From Haemophilus parahaemolyticus (GTDB taxonomy: Bacteria; Pseudomonadota; Gammaproteobacteria; Enterobacterales; Pasteurellaceae): DNA of 64,000 nucleotides. This document shows, piece after piece, positions 38,210 to 46,962 of the stretch. How positions within the stretch are numbered: the first letter of the stretch is position 1; each line of letters starts with the position of its first letter. Both the position numbers and the translations under genes were made by a program. The notes below the pieces were generated by a model. It saw only the letters and a program-made list of their open reading frames with translations, had not been told where the DNA came from and searched no databases. The stretch spans positions 1 through 64,000 of the forward strand of contig NZ_MUXY01000009.1 in NCBI RefSeq assembly GCF_002015035.1. The letters are read 5' to 3'.

Positions 38210-38238
38210 TTGACTACTTTGATGATAATCATTATTAT
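38210..38238 (+). promoter_or_regulatory. Fur-boxed promoter of a small-RNA candidate
   Basis: TTGACT (38210-38215) and TATTAT (38233-38238) are 17 bases apart. The spacer and -10 contain ATGATAATCATTATT (38222-38236), identical to 14 of the last 15 bases of the 19-bp Fur consensus. Fur-Fe2+ bound here would block the polymerase. Confidence 0.8.
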
Positions 38239-38243
38239 TTATA

Positions 38244-38318
38244 AAAATTCCAAATAATAATAGGTAATCACTCCAACTCTTTGCGCCGTATTCCCCCACA
38301 AAATACGGCGTTTTTTTT
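38244..38318 (+). ncRNA. Candidate Fur-repressed small regulatory RNA
   Basis: The promoter predicts a start near 38244-38245. The transcript would run about 75 bases, with no ribosome-binding site plus ORF. It ends in a 9-bp perfect stem (CGCCGTATT / AATACGGCG) with loop CCCCCACAA and eight U residues. The 5' part is A-rich and unpaired, followed by CACTCCAACTC, a C-rich segment able to pair with Shine-Dalgarno-like sequence. The layout (Fur box, about 75 nt, Hfq-type U tail) is that of RyhB-class RNAs; H. influenzae has a Fur-regulated RNA, HrrF, and I cannot tell whether this is its counterpart. Seen: promoter, Fur box, terminator. Inferred: function. Confidence 0.65.
38284..38318 (+). terminator. 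Terminator of the small-RNA candidate
   Basis: Perfect 9-bp stem 38284-38292 / 38302-38310, nine-base C-rich loop, and eight T residues. No protein gene ends upstream on this strand. Confidence 0.88.
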
Positions 38319-38377
38319 CATTTTTTTTTCAAAGCCGTTATAATAGAACCATTTTTCAGCCTATTTTAAGGAACATT

Positions 38378-39568
38378 ATGAGCCAATCAATCGAAACGAT
38401 TCTTGCCGAGCTTAAGCGTGGTGTAGAAGATATTTACTCCGAAGCCGATTTAATCGAAAAACTTAAAGAAAACCGTCCATTACGTGTAAAACTAGGAGCA
38501 GACCCAACAGCACCCGATATCCATTTAGGTCACACGGTGGTGTTAAATAAACTACGTCAATTCCAAAATTTTGGACACGAAGTGATTTTCTTAATTGGTG
38601 ACTTTACCGCAACAGTGGGTGACCCATCAGGTAAAAATGCCACGCGCCCACCACTTTCTCGTGAAGATGTATTACGCAACGCAGAAACCTATAAAGAGCA
38701 GATTTTCAAAATTTTAGATCCGCAAAAAACGCGAATCGTATTTAACTCAGAATGGTTGGGCGAACTCGGCACGGTGGGTATGATTCGTTTAGCGTCAAAC
38801 TACACAGTGGCACGTATGCTTGAGCGTGATGACTTCAAAAAACGCTTTGCAAACCAACAATCTATCGCGATCCACGAGTTCATTTACCCATTATTGCAAG
38901 GTCACGACTCAGTAGCATTAGAAGCCGATGTGGAACTCGGCGGTACAGACCAAACTTTCAACTTGTTGATCGGTCGTGAATTACAGAAATCTGCAGGGCA
39001 AAAACCACAGGTGGCAATGACTTTACCGCTTTTAGTAGGTTTAGATGGTGAGAAAAAAATGTCGAAATCACTTGGCAACTACATCGGCGTTACCGAAGCC
39101 CCAAGCGAGATGTTTGGCAAAATTATGTCAATCTCTGACGAGTTAATGTGGGATTGGTATAATTTACTCTCTTTCCGACCGCTTGTAGAAATCGCACAGT
39201 TAAAAGCTGAAGTCGAAGCAGGCAAAAACCCGCGTGATGTGAAGATTCTACTTGCAAAAGAGATCATCGCACGCTTCCACAATGAAGATGCGGCAAACGC
39301 TGCAGAACAGGAGTTTATCAACCGCTTCCAAAAAGGAGCGATGCCAGATGAAATGCCTGAATTTACCTTTGAAGGCGAAATTGGTTTAGCAACCTTATTA
39401 AAAGAAGCGGGCTTAGTGCCATCAACCTCTGAAGCCATCCGCTCTGCTCAACAAGGTGGCGTAAAAATTGATGGCGAGAAAGTCGATGATGTTCGCCAAA
39501 ACGCACAAAAAGGCACCTTTGTTTACCAAGTGGGTAAACGCAAATTTGCCCGTGTGACGGTGAAGTAA
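38378..39568 (+). CDS. tyrS: Tyrosyl-tRNA synthetase
   Basis: A 396-residue class I aminoacyl-tRNA synthetase. HLGH (49-52) is the HIGH motif, KMSKS lies at 227-231, and an S4 RNA-binding domain forms the C-terminus (about 335-396). It has the long, TyrRZ-like sequence spacing found in Pasteurellaceae rather than the E. coli TyrS type. TAAGGAAC precedes the ATG, and a TATAAT box lies at 38339-38344. It sits between the RNA candidate and an iron receptor gene but has its own promoter and terminator, so a functional link is not implied. Confidence 0.96.
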   Translation: MSQSIETILAELKRGVEDIYSEADLIEKLKENRPLRVKLGADPTAPDIHLGHTVVLNKLRQFQNFGHEVIFLIGDFTATVGDPSGKNATRPPLSREDVLRNAETYKEQIFKILDPQKTRIVFNSEWLGELGTVGMIRLASNYTVARMLERDDFKKRFANQQSIAIHEFIYPLLQGHDSVALEADVELGGTDQTFNLLIGRELQKSAGQKPQVAMTLPLLVGLDGEKKMSKSLGNYIGVTEAPSEMFGKIMSISDELMWDWYNLLSFRPLVEIAQLKAEVEAGKNPRDVKILLAKEIIARFHNEDAANAAEQEFINRFQKGAMPDEMPEFTFEGEIGLATLLKEAGLVPSTSEAIRSAQQGGVKIDGEKVDDVRQNAQKGTFVYQVGKRKFARVTVK

Positions 39569-39605
39569 GTTAGTCTATTACTTATAAAAATTAGATTTAT
39601 TCAAT

Positions 39606-39650
39606 AAAAAGATTCGGTTTTGTGTTATGCACAGACGAATCTTTTTTATT
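39606..39650 (+). terminator. Terminator after tyrS
   Basis: AAAAAGATTCG (39606-39616) pairs with CGAATCTTTTT (39636-39646) around a 19-base loop, followed by T residues. Confidence 0.8.
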
Positions 39651-39668
39651 TGCAGCAAATAAAAATGC

Positions 39669-39701
39669 TTTACATTGAATATAAGAGTTATTATCATTTG
39701 C
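39669..39701 (+). promoter_or_regulatory. Fur-like promoter of the large siderophore receptor gene
   Basis: TTTACA (39669-39674) and TATCAT (39692-39697) are 17 bases apart. The segment 39683-39701 matches the 19-bp Fur consensus at about 13 positions on the complementary strand (core AAATGATAAT) and covers the -10. Confidence 0.6.
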
Positions 39702-39784
39702 AACGTTCTTATATTTCCTACTTTTCCACTCAGATATTTTAGTTTTCTTTATACTTCAGCATATCAAAATTGGAGGCTCAATGT

Positions 39785-42700
39785 ATGCCGAGTAAAACAA
39801 CTGATAGTGAATGTAGTAGCTATCCAAAATTTACATTAAGTCTCATTTCTCTTGCCTTAATTTCCTTTCCCTTTCCTGCTTTGGCTGATGAGGTGCTTGA
39901 TCAAGTCAATGTTGTCGCAGAAAGTCCTGTCAATTCAACTGCTGGGAATAAAGGCTACACCATCAAATCTATGAATACTGCAACGGGATTGCGTATTTCT
40001 GGTAAAGATACACCGCAATCGGTCAGTGTAGTCACAAGAAAACAGCTTGATGATCGTGCAATCCACACGCTTGAAGAAGCAATGAAAAATACAACAGGCG
40101 TGAATGTAGTGCGTGATTCAGGCTTACAAACTCGTTTTCTTTCTCGTGGTTTTTATGTCGATCAAATAGGAGAAGATGGCATTACAACCAATATCGCAGG
40201 ACGTTCAGGCTACACTGCAAAAATTGATACTTCGCCAAGCACAGATTTAGCGGTATATGATCATATTGAAGTCGTACGCGGTGCAACAGGGTTAACACAA
40301 TCCAACTCTGAACCTGGTGGTACAATTAATCTGATTCGCAAACGCCCAACAGAAAAATTCCAACATTTGGGTGAATTAACGGTCGATGAACGTGGCAGCG
40401 TGCGAACTATGCTTGATGTTTCAGGGGCAATGAATAAAGAAAAAACGGTTCGCGGACGTTTAGTGCGCGTTGATGAAAAAGCCCGTTCTTTTAAAGATAA
40501 CGTGAAGGGACGTAAACAGATGGTTTACGGCGTATTAGAAACCAATATTCGTGATAATGGTTTGTTTACGATTGGTGGAATGTATCAAAAAGTGAATGAA
40601 GTACCCGATTTTGCTGGGGTAATTTTGCCATGCAAAGATCCTGAAGTGTACGCTTTTTCTTCTCGTCCTGCCTGCCAATCACCGCTGAAATTCCCTCGTA
40701 GCACTTATTTGGGAGAAAGTTGGTCGCGCTTAAAAGGAGATAAACATAATTTATTCTCTGAAACTAAACTCTTCCTTGATAACGACTGGACGCTTACCCT
40801 TGAATTATCTTATACCCAAAACAATACCGATGCGAAAGTAGGACAGTATTTTATTAAAGATGAACACGCTGCAGGGATGTCAAGTGAAGATGCAACAGGA
40901 TTCTTAACTGAAAAAGGCGAGGTCATTCCTTTTGAGCCAAAAGATAAGGCATTAGAAAAATTAGCAGGCTATCGTAAAGAAACAAAAGCAGAGTTTGAAA
41001 CGCAAAAAGCTGATTATTTGAAAAATCGTTTTGATCAACAAACGTTTGAACAATATAAAAACAAGCGTATTAATGAGCGTGCAGTATTACGCCAACAATG
41101 TATTGATGAAGGTACTTGGGATTTCTTCTGTGATAGTAATTACCCTCTGTTAAGTGATGATGAATATAAACAAGATTTCGTTAATAAAGCACTTGCAGAA
41201 CAAGGTATTAGCGACAATGCAAATGAACGCTTCCCGAATCGTTTTTATGATTCAGCCTACAATAATCGTGGAATAACAAACAGAAGATTTAACTATATGC
41301 CAATGCGATATAAGAAAAAAGATACGCAATATGGCATTAAATTGAGTTTAAATGGTAGTTATTCACTCTTTGAGCGCGATCACGACTTCTATGTAGGCTA
41401 TGCTTATAACAACGAAGATATCCAATCTACCTATCTTGAAATTTTCCAGAAAAAATATCGTGTTCGACCAAGTACGGGAGCTACTCACGCTCAGTTTGAT
41501 GGACAATGCGAGGTTCACCCACTTGGTAGCAACCGCTTACCAACAGAAAAAGGGATTGCGGAGCCAGATTGGGATAAATACACCGACAAAGGCAATGTAC
41601 GCGTTTACGAGCCAGATTGTAAAAATGCGAGAAAAACAAAATATCAGCCACTGTTAGATAAAGACGGTAAGCCCGTTTATAGAGTGGATGATTTTGGTAA
41701 GAAAGCGCCTGTGCTTGTCCCTGTGTATGAATTAGATGCTAACGGCAATAAAATTCAGGAAGTTGATGAAAAGGGCAACCCTATTTTTACAGGTTTTAAC
41801 GGTACTACACCAGTCTATAAAGAAGTGAAAATCCCTGATGATCATATTCTTGCTCAATATAATTACGCAAAATACTTCAATAAAAATAAAACCCATACCG
41901 TTACGATGAGTAACCGATTTAATGCAACCGAAAAATTGCATTTCCTCACTGGGGTAAGTTTTGTGCATTTTAATACTTCACAACGTAAAGAAATGCCTGT
42001 GCGTTATGGCGAGCCAATTACCAATTTCCAAACGGCGGAAAATGTGAAAGCGGATAATGAGCATTACACCGCCAAAATGAGTGGTCATAAATTCACGCCA
42101 TATTTTGGTATTACTTATGACTTAACCGACAGCCAAAGCATTTACGCAAGCTACACGAAGATCTTTAAACAACAAGATAATGTAGACGTTACCTCAAAAA
42201 CCACCTTACCACCACTGATGGGGACAAACTATGAAGTCGGTTGGAAAGGCGGGTTCTTTGATAACCGCCTCAACAGCTCTGTTGCGCTGTTCACATTAGA
42301 GCAAAAAAATAGAACGGTTGTCGATTTTGGCTTTGTGCCTGATTCCACGGGTAGACAAGGTTCTTTCCAAACCATTGCGAAACCAATTGGACGTGTAGTA
42401 AGTAAAGGGGTAGAAATTGAGTTAGCAGGCAATGTGACTGAAAACTGGCAACTCTTCTTTGGCTATACTTACAACAAAAGTAAATACAAAAATGCAGAGG
42501 AAATTAACGCAGAGCGTATCGGCAAAAATACCAAAGCAAGCCCTTATAACTTCAGTAATTTCACACCAGTGCAAATGTTCCGTTTAGCAACGTCATATCA
42601 CATTCCTAACACCAAATGGACAATTGGTGGTGGCGTATCGGCACAGACTGGCACAACAAGCCTATATGATATTAGCCAAGCAGGCTATGCCTTGTGGGAT

Positions 42701-42865
42701 GCAAATATCCAATATGACTTCACTAAACATGCGAAGTTAAGCCTCATTGGCGTGAACCTTACCGATAAAATCTATTTCGAAAATAACTACAACCGTACTC
42801 GTGGTATGAATAACTTCTACGGTCGTCCTCGTACGGTGATGATGAAATTCGATTGGGCGTTTTAA
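39785..42865 (+). CDS. TonB-dependent siderophore-type outer-membrane receptor, long form
   Basis: A 1026-residue TonB-dependent receptor. The signal peptide ends PALA (residue 34); the TonB box region is EVLDQVNVVAES. The plug domain has DTPQSVSVVTRKQLDDR and YDHIEVVRGATGLTQ, typical of siderophore receptors; the C-terminus PRTVMMKFDWAF closes the barrel. Siderophore receptors are usually 700-800 residues. The excess lies in two expanded, charged, probably extracellular loops (about residues 370-500 and 560-700), which carry six Cys. The ligand is unknown. I use the ATG at 39785, eight bases after GGAGG (39772-39776); the ATG at 39781 is out of frame. Confidence 0.9.
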   Translation: MPSKTTDSECSSYPKFTLSLISLALISFPFPALADEVLDQVNVVAESPVNSTAGNKGYTIKSMNTATGLRISGKDTPQSVSVVTRKQLDDRAIHTLEEAMKNTTGVNVVRDSGLQTRFLSRGFYVDQIGEDGITTNIAGRSGYTAKIDTSPSTDLAVYDHIEVVRGATGLTQSNSEPGGTINLIRKRPTEKFQHLGELTVDERGSVRTMLDVSGAMNKEKTVRGRLVRVDEKARSFKDNVKGRKQMVYGVLETNIRDNGLFTIGGMYQKVNEVPDFAGVILPCKDPEVYAFSSRPACQSPLKFPRSTYLGESWSRLKGDKHNLFSETKLFLDNDWTLTLELSYTQNNTDAKVGQYFIKDEHAAGMSSEDATGFLTEKGEVIPFEPKDKALEKLAGYRKETKAEFETQKADYLKNRFDQQTFEQYKNKRINERAVLRQQCIDEGTWDFFCDSNYPLLSDDEYKQDFVNKALAEQGISDNANERFPNRFYDSAYNNRGITNRRFNYMPMRYKKKDTQYGIKLSLNGSYSLFERDHDFYVGYAYNNEDIQSTYLEIFQKKYRVRPSTGATHAQFDGQCEVHPLGSNRLPTEKGIAEPDWDKYTDKGNVRVYEPDCKNARKTKYQPLLDKDGKPVYRVDDFGKKAPVLVPVYELDANGNKIQEVDEKGNPIFTGFNGTTPVYKEVKIPDDHILAQYNYAKYFNKNKTHTVTMSNRFNATEKLHFLTGVSFVHFNTSQRKEMPVRYGEPITNFQTAENVKADNEHYTAKMSGHKFTPYFGITYDLTDSQSIYASYTKIFKQQDNVDVTSKTTLPPLMGTNYEVGWKGGFFDNRLNSSVALFTLEQKNRTVVDFGFVPDSTGRQGSFQTIAKPIGRVVSKGVEIELAGNVTENWQLFFGYTYNKSKYKNAEEINAERIGKNTKASPYNFSNFTPVQMFRLATSYHIPNTKWTIGGGVSAQTGTTSLYDISQAGYALWDANIQYDFTKHAKLSLIGVNLTDKIYFENNYNRTRGMNNFYGRPRTVMMKFDWAF

Positions 42866-42875
42866 TCCGTATAAC

Positions 42876-42898
42876 GGACCGCTTGCAAGCGGTCGGTT
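42876..42898 (+). terminator. Head-to-head USS palindrome terminator
   Basis: GACCGCTTGCAAGCGGTC (42876-42893) is a perfect 18-bp palindrome made of two abutting inverted uptake-signal cores, followed by GGTTTTC. Confidence 0.75.
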
Positions 42899-42935
42899 TT
42901 CCTCAAACTTTTACCAAATTGATTAAGGATAATGT

Positions 42936-45011
42936 ATGAAATCCATAAAAATGAAACTTTCCCCTTTAAGCCTCGCAATGATCGCAGCATTCGCAACGAA
43001 TGCGATGGCGGAAGAACAACAAACCGAATTAGCTCCTATCGTGGTAACAGCTTCAGGTACCGTGCAAGAATTGCGTGATGCACCTGCAAGCATTAGTGTA
43101 ATCAGCCAAGCACAGCTAAAAAAACGCCCTGCCAATCGTTTAGAAAATGCACTCCAAGATATTCCAGGGGTAAATGTAAGTGGCAGTAATGCGAATAAAT
43201 CAGACATTTCTATTCGTGGTCTACCTGCCGATTACACTTTAATTATGGTGGATGGACACCGCCAAAATACGCGAGAATCTCGTCCAAATGGTAATGGTGG
43301 ATTTGAAGGAGCATTCATTCCGCCTGTGAGTGCAATTGAACGTATTGAGGTAGTGCGTGGACCAATGTCTTCGCTTTATGGTTCTGATGCAATGGGTGGT
43401 GTCGTCAATATCATTACTAAAAATACGACAAAAGAATGGACTGGCTCATTTTCTAGCGGTTTTACCGTTCACGATAAATCTGAATTTGGTGATGGCTATC
43501 ACGGCGATTTCTTTGTTTCAGGTCCGCTAATTAGCAATGTATTAGGGTTGCAAGTTTATGGTGGCGGTAACTATCGTCAAGAAGATCGCCTGATTGGAGC
43601 ATCAAACAAAAACAAAGATGGCAACCTTAACGCCAAATTAACCTTTACCCCTGTGGATAAACAAACCTTTATCTTTGAAGCAGGTCGTCATCGCCTATCT
43701 AAAGATGAAACCCCAGGAAAAACCATTGATTTAACCACAACACGTGGGGCTTCAGTAACAAAAAATAGCCCAAGCACTACCCGTGCAACCCGCAACCATT
43801 GGTCTTTCACTCACCAAGCAGATTGGGATTTTATGACCTCAGAACTTAGCTTCTCGCAAGAAGTGGCTAAACGTGAGGTGATGGTGAATGATGTGATGAA
43901 CAGCCGTAAGCCAGAAATCAAAAACAATGTATTTGATGCGAAATTTATGTTGCCACTTTCTAACCATTTCTTCGTCTTTGGTGGACAAGTACAACAAGCA
44001 AAATTACAAGATGATTCTGTGACAAAAGTGCAAACTAGAACATTACCAAATGGCAAAAAGGCATCAAAAGTGATGTTTGAAAACAGCAAAAATAGCATCA
44101 AGCAATCGGCATTCTTCTTAGAAGATCGCATTGATATTGGTGAACATCTGTTGCTTACTCTCGGCTCTCGCTTTGAAAATCACGAAAAATATGGCACACA
44201 TTGGACGCCTAGAGCTTATGCGATCTACCACTTCAATGATAACTTTACCTTTAAAGCTGGGGTAGCTAAAGCCTTTAAAGAACCAAGCATTCGTGAAATC
44301 AGCGAAAGCTATGTAACCTCTACCGAAGCCGGTGCAGGTGTCATTTATGGGAATAAAAATCTCAAACCTGAAACGAGTGTAAACCAAGAGGTTGCTTTTG
44401 CTTACAGCAATAATAACGGCTATAGTTCAAGCATTACCTTGTTTAATACTGATTTCAGAAATAAATTAACTAGCCACTACACTGGTAAGGCTGATCCTGT
44501 AACAGGGGCTAAATTGTATGAATATGCCAATGTAGGACGTGCGAATGTGAAAGGGGCGGAAATTGCTGCTCATATTCCTTTCAACGAACATTGGAATGCG
44601 GATTTAAGCTATACTTACCAACACTCTAAACGCCAATCTGATGAAGATGTCTCTGCCTCTAAAGTTAGTTTGCGCGGTTTACCGTTGGATAACACACCAA
44701 AACATTCTGCTAGTGCGAAGCTAAATTGGGACATGAGTGATGCGTTCACAGCCTATACTCGTGTGGCATATAAAGGCAAACAAATTTGGGCAAATCCACG
44801 TAATGGCGATAACAAAAATCCATTCCGTACCCGCAAGGCTTACACTACTGTTGATTTAGGTGCAACTTACCAATTTAACCCGAATGTTGCTCTTACTATG
44901 GCAGTGTTAAATATCGGCAATCACATTGGAGAGCGTGTGAACACCAATGGAGGCAGCTGGACAGTAGAAGATGGACGCCGTTTATGGACTAACCTTAATG
45001 TTACCTTTTAA
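42936..45011 (+). CDS. TonB-dependent catecholate-type receptor (CirA/FepA/IrgA-like)
   Basis: A 691-residue outer-membrane receptor. The signal peptide ends NAMA (residue 25), the TonB box is APIVVTAS (33-40), and the plug has SIRGLPADYTLIMVDGHRQN and IERIEVVRGPMSSLYGSDAM, as in colicin-I/enterobactin receptors. The barrel ends RRLWTNLNVTF. Length is typical. AAGGA lies before the ATG. The next gene encodes an exported Fes/IroE-like esterase, which suggests a catecholate siderophore or a related ester ligand. No ABC transporter or siderophore synthesis genes are in the window, so use of foreign siderophores is likely. Confidence 0.92.
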   Translation: MKSIKMKLSPLSLAMIAAFATNAMAEEQQTELAPIVVTASGTVQELRDAPASISVISQAQLKKRPANRLENALQDIPGVNVSGSNANKSDISIRGLPADYTLIMVDGHRQNTRESRPNGNGGFEGAFIPPVSAIERIEVVRGPMSSLYGSDAMGGVVNIITKNTTKEWTGSFSSGFTVHDKSEFGDGYHGDFFVSGPLISNVLGLQVYGGGNYRQEDRLIGASNKNKDGNLNAKLTFTPVDKQTFIFEAGRHRLSKDETPGKTIDLTTTRGASVTKNSPSTTRATRNHWSFTHQADWDFMTSELSFSQEVAKREVMVNDVMNSRKPEIKNNVFDAKFMLPLSNHFFVFGGQVQQAKLQDDSVTKVQTRTLPNGKKASKVMFENSKNSIKQSAFFLEDRIDIGEHLLLTLGSRFENHEKYGTHWTPRAYAIYHFNDNFTFKAGVAKAFKEPSIREISESYVTSTEAGAGVIYGNKNLKPETSVNQEVAFAYSNNNGYSSSITLFNTDFRNKLTSHYTGKADPVTGAKLYEYANVGRANVKGAEIAAHIPFNEHWNADLSYTYQHSKRQSDEDVSASKVSLRGLPLDNTPKHSASAKLNWDMSDAFTAYTRVAYKGKQIWANPRNGDNKNPFRTRKAYTTVDLGATYQFNPNVALTMAVLNIGNHIGERVNTNGGSWTVEDGRRLWTNLNVTF

Positions 45012-45026
45012 TCAGTTGGGAATTAG

Positions 45027-45055
45027 CAACATTTAGGCTTTTTAAATGTTGCTGA
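45027..45055 (+). other. Hairpin in the receptor-esterase intergenic gap
   Basis: AGCAACATTT and AAATGTTGCT pair perfectly around a short loop. It ends eight bases before the esterase ATG and lacks a U run, so it may hinder or time translation rather than terminate. Confidence 0.5.
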
Positions 45056-45062
45056 GCATTTT

Positions 45063-45923
45063 ATGTCGCGATATTTTCTTTACTTTTGGTTGGGCTTGTT
45101 ATTAATAGCAAAAAGCTATGCCGAGCCTGATTTTACCATTGCAAAACTTAGCTCTAAAATGACCGCTTATTATCATATCCACCAACAAGATATGCACTTT
45201 GAAAATAAGGCTTATCGCTTATTTATTGCCGAGCCGAAGCAGCAATCTAAGCCTTTACCAGTGCTTTACCTGCTTGATGGCAATGCACATTTTCCATTGG
45301 CGGTAAATGCGGTAAATCCTGATTTACCGCTTCCGCTGATTGTGGGCATCGGCTATGTTTCCGATAATGCTTATTCGATTAATGAACGTCGCCGAGATTA
45401 CACTTTCCCGGTTCAAGACGAAACCTTCAAAAATGGTGGCGGTGCTGCCGATTTTCTACGTTTTATTCAAACCGAAGTAAAGCCTTATATTGAACAACAT
45501 TATCGTATTCATAACAAAAAACAGCACTTCTTTGGGCACTCTTTTGGCGGACTTTTTGGGCTTTATATTCTATTCCATCAACCTAATTTATTTCAGTATT
45601 ACACTCTTGCCAGCCCATCGCTTTGGTGGGGAAAGGGTGAGTTTTTACCTAAAAAGAGTGATTGGATTGCACATAAACCTGAGTATATTTTAATTACTCT
45701 TGGTGAGTATGAAGAGTTTCCAGAAAAAGATCCGCAAATAACATCTGAACAGAAACAACGCATTCAGCAACGCCAACAAATACGCCCATTTAATGCAGAG
45801 CAGTTGAGCGAAAAATTAAAATCACAGGGCAATAATGCTCACTTTCTTTGGATTTTAAACAAAAATCATGGGAACTCGATACCTGAAGCAATAAAATATA
45901 GTGTAGAGCTCATCCAGAAATGA
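45063..45923 (+). CDS. Exported siderophore esterase-like alpha/beta hydrolase
   Basis: A 286-residue alpha/beta hydrolase of the esterase D / Fes-IroE-BesA group. The signal peptide ends AKSYA (residue 20), so it acts in the periplasm. YLLDGNAHF forms the oxyanion strand, the nucleophile is Ser160 in FGHSFGGLFG, and NKNHGNS carries the catalytic His. Relatives linearise or cleave ferric catecholate siderophores. It directly follows a CirA/FepA-type receptor gene (51-base gap with a hairpin), supporting a role in iron release or siderophore trimming. The exact substrate is inferred. Confidence 0.87.
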   Translation: MSRYFLYFWLGLLLIAKSYAEPDFTIAKLSSKMTAYYHIHQQDMHFENKAYRLFIAEPKQQSKPLPVLYLLDGNAHFPLAVNAVNPDLPLPLIVGIGYVSDNAYSINERRRDYTFPVQDETFKNGGGAADFLRFIQTEVKPYIEQHYRIHNKKQHFFGHSFGGLFGLYILFHQPNLFQYYTLASPSLWWGKGEFLPKKSDWIAHKPEYILITLGEYEEFPEKDPQITSEQKQRIQQRQQIRPFNAEQLSEKLKSQGNNAHFLWILNKNHGNSIPEAIKYSVELIQK

Positions 45924-45926
45924 AAA

Positions 45927-45959
45927 AGGCTAGAACCTTATATGTTGAGGTTTTAGCCT
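45927..45959. terminator. Bidirectional terminator between the esterase gene and menA
   Basis: AGGCTAGAACCT (45927-45938) and AGGTTTTAGCCT (45948-45959) pair with one mismatch. The flanking A run gives the minus strand a T tract, suited to menA. Confidence 0.75.
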
Positions 45960-45996
45960 ATATTCAGAGGAATCTTGCTTATTGTATGGCGAATTT

Positions 45997-46905
45997 CTAT
46001 CCTAAGAAAATTCCCAAACTAAACAGTAAATTGGTGATTAACGCTAAGCCTGCCATCTGCCCTAAAATTGGGCGGAGTTCGATAGGGTTTTGATGGCGAT
46101 ATACAAATAAACCGTGTTTCACCAAAAGTGGCACAGCAAGTAAAAACAGATAATTGTACCAATGCTCAAAATTGCATATTGCAAAAATCAGGTAAGAAAC
46201 GACCGATAGTCCTAATAGAATAGCGTGGTAAATACGTCCGTTTTTCGAGCCAATGCGTACGATAAGGGTGTTTTTCCCTGCTTTACGGTCTTGGTTAATA
46301 TCACGGAGATTATTGATATTAAGCACGGCAACCGAAAGTAAACCACAACCAAAGGCTGGAATAAAAATCATCGCAGGCAAGCTGTGAGCTTGTAGATAGA
46401 ACACACCGATAACCGCAACAAAACCGAAGAAAATCAGCACGAATAAATCGCCTAAACCTAAATAGCCATAGGCTTTCTTGCCGACGGTATAGGTAATTGC
46501 TGCCACAATGGAGATCACGCCTAAGCCTAGAAATACCAGCAGATCTTCAATTCCTTCATACGCATAGAAACTTAATGCTGCCCCCGAAATAAAGGAGAGT
46601 ACACTCAGCACAATGACCGCCATTTTAAGCTGTTCGCCCGTAATCGCACCGTGCTGAATCGCACGCAGTGGACCAATTCGCTCAGCAGTGTCGGATCCTT
46701 TTACGTGGTCGCCGTAGTCGTTCGCAAAGTTAGATAACACTTGCAATAAAATGGTTGTGATAAAGGCAAGTAGGGTGGTGATTAAATCAAATTTGCCTGC
46801 CCAATAGGCAAGCGCTGAGCCGATAATAATAGAAGCCAACGCAAGTGGTAACGTTTTCGGGCGAGCCGTGCTAAACCAGATGGCAAAGGTGGAATTTTTG
46901 TTCAT
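45997..46905 (-). CDS. menA: 1,4-dihydroxy-2-naphthoate polyprenyltransferase
   Basis: A 302-residue UbiA-family prenyltransferase with about nine membrane helices that makes demethylmenaquinone. The Asp-rich substrate motifs are NFANDYGDHVKGSDT and NNLRDINQDRKAGKNT. The start at 46905 (MNKNSTFAIW) gives the family N-terminus WFSTARPKTLPLALA; the upstream extension would need a TTG. The ribosome-binding site is weak. Menaquinones serve anaerobic respiration. Divergent from trmO, with 57 bases between starts. Confidence 0.94.
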   Translation of the reverse strand: MNKNSTFAIWFSTARPKTLPLALASIIIGSALAYWAGKFDLITTLLAFITTILLQVLSNFANDYGDHVKGSDTAERIGPLRAIQHGAITGEQLKMAVIVLSVLSFISGAALSFYAYEGIEDLLVFLGLGVISIVAAITYTVGKKAYGYLGLGDLFVLIFFGFVAVIGVFYLQAHSLPAMIFIPAFGCGLLSVAVLNINNLRDINQDRKAGKNTLIVRIGSKNGRIYHAILLGLSVVSYLIFAICNFEHWYNYLFLLAVPLLVKHGLFVYRHQNPIELRPILGQMAGLALITNLLFSLGIFLG

Positions 46906-46962
46906 TTTGGTGGTTTCGTTTAGAATAGATAAAAGAAAAACGTAGTTTAGCAAAAAAGAGAA

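Larger units (their letters stand above)
38021..38377. other. 357-base intergenic region: Fur-controlled RNA candidate and tyrS promoter
   Basis: No protein gene is visible. From left to right it holds the cpdA upstream region, a Fur box within a strong promoter (38210-38238), a 75-base transcript candidate ending in a perfect terminator (38284-38318), and a TATAAT box (38339-38344) that probably serves tyrS. Confidence 0.7.

Noticed and set aside
38021..38377. A tyrosine T-box or leader-peptide attenuator for tyrS as an explanation for the terminator at 38284.
   Set aside because: T-boxes are essentially absent from gammaproteobacteria, no T-box core or tyrosine-rich leader ORF is visible, and the Fur-boxed promoter explains the terminator better.
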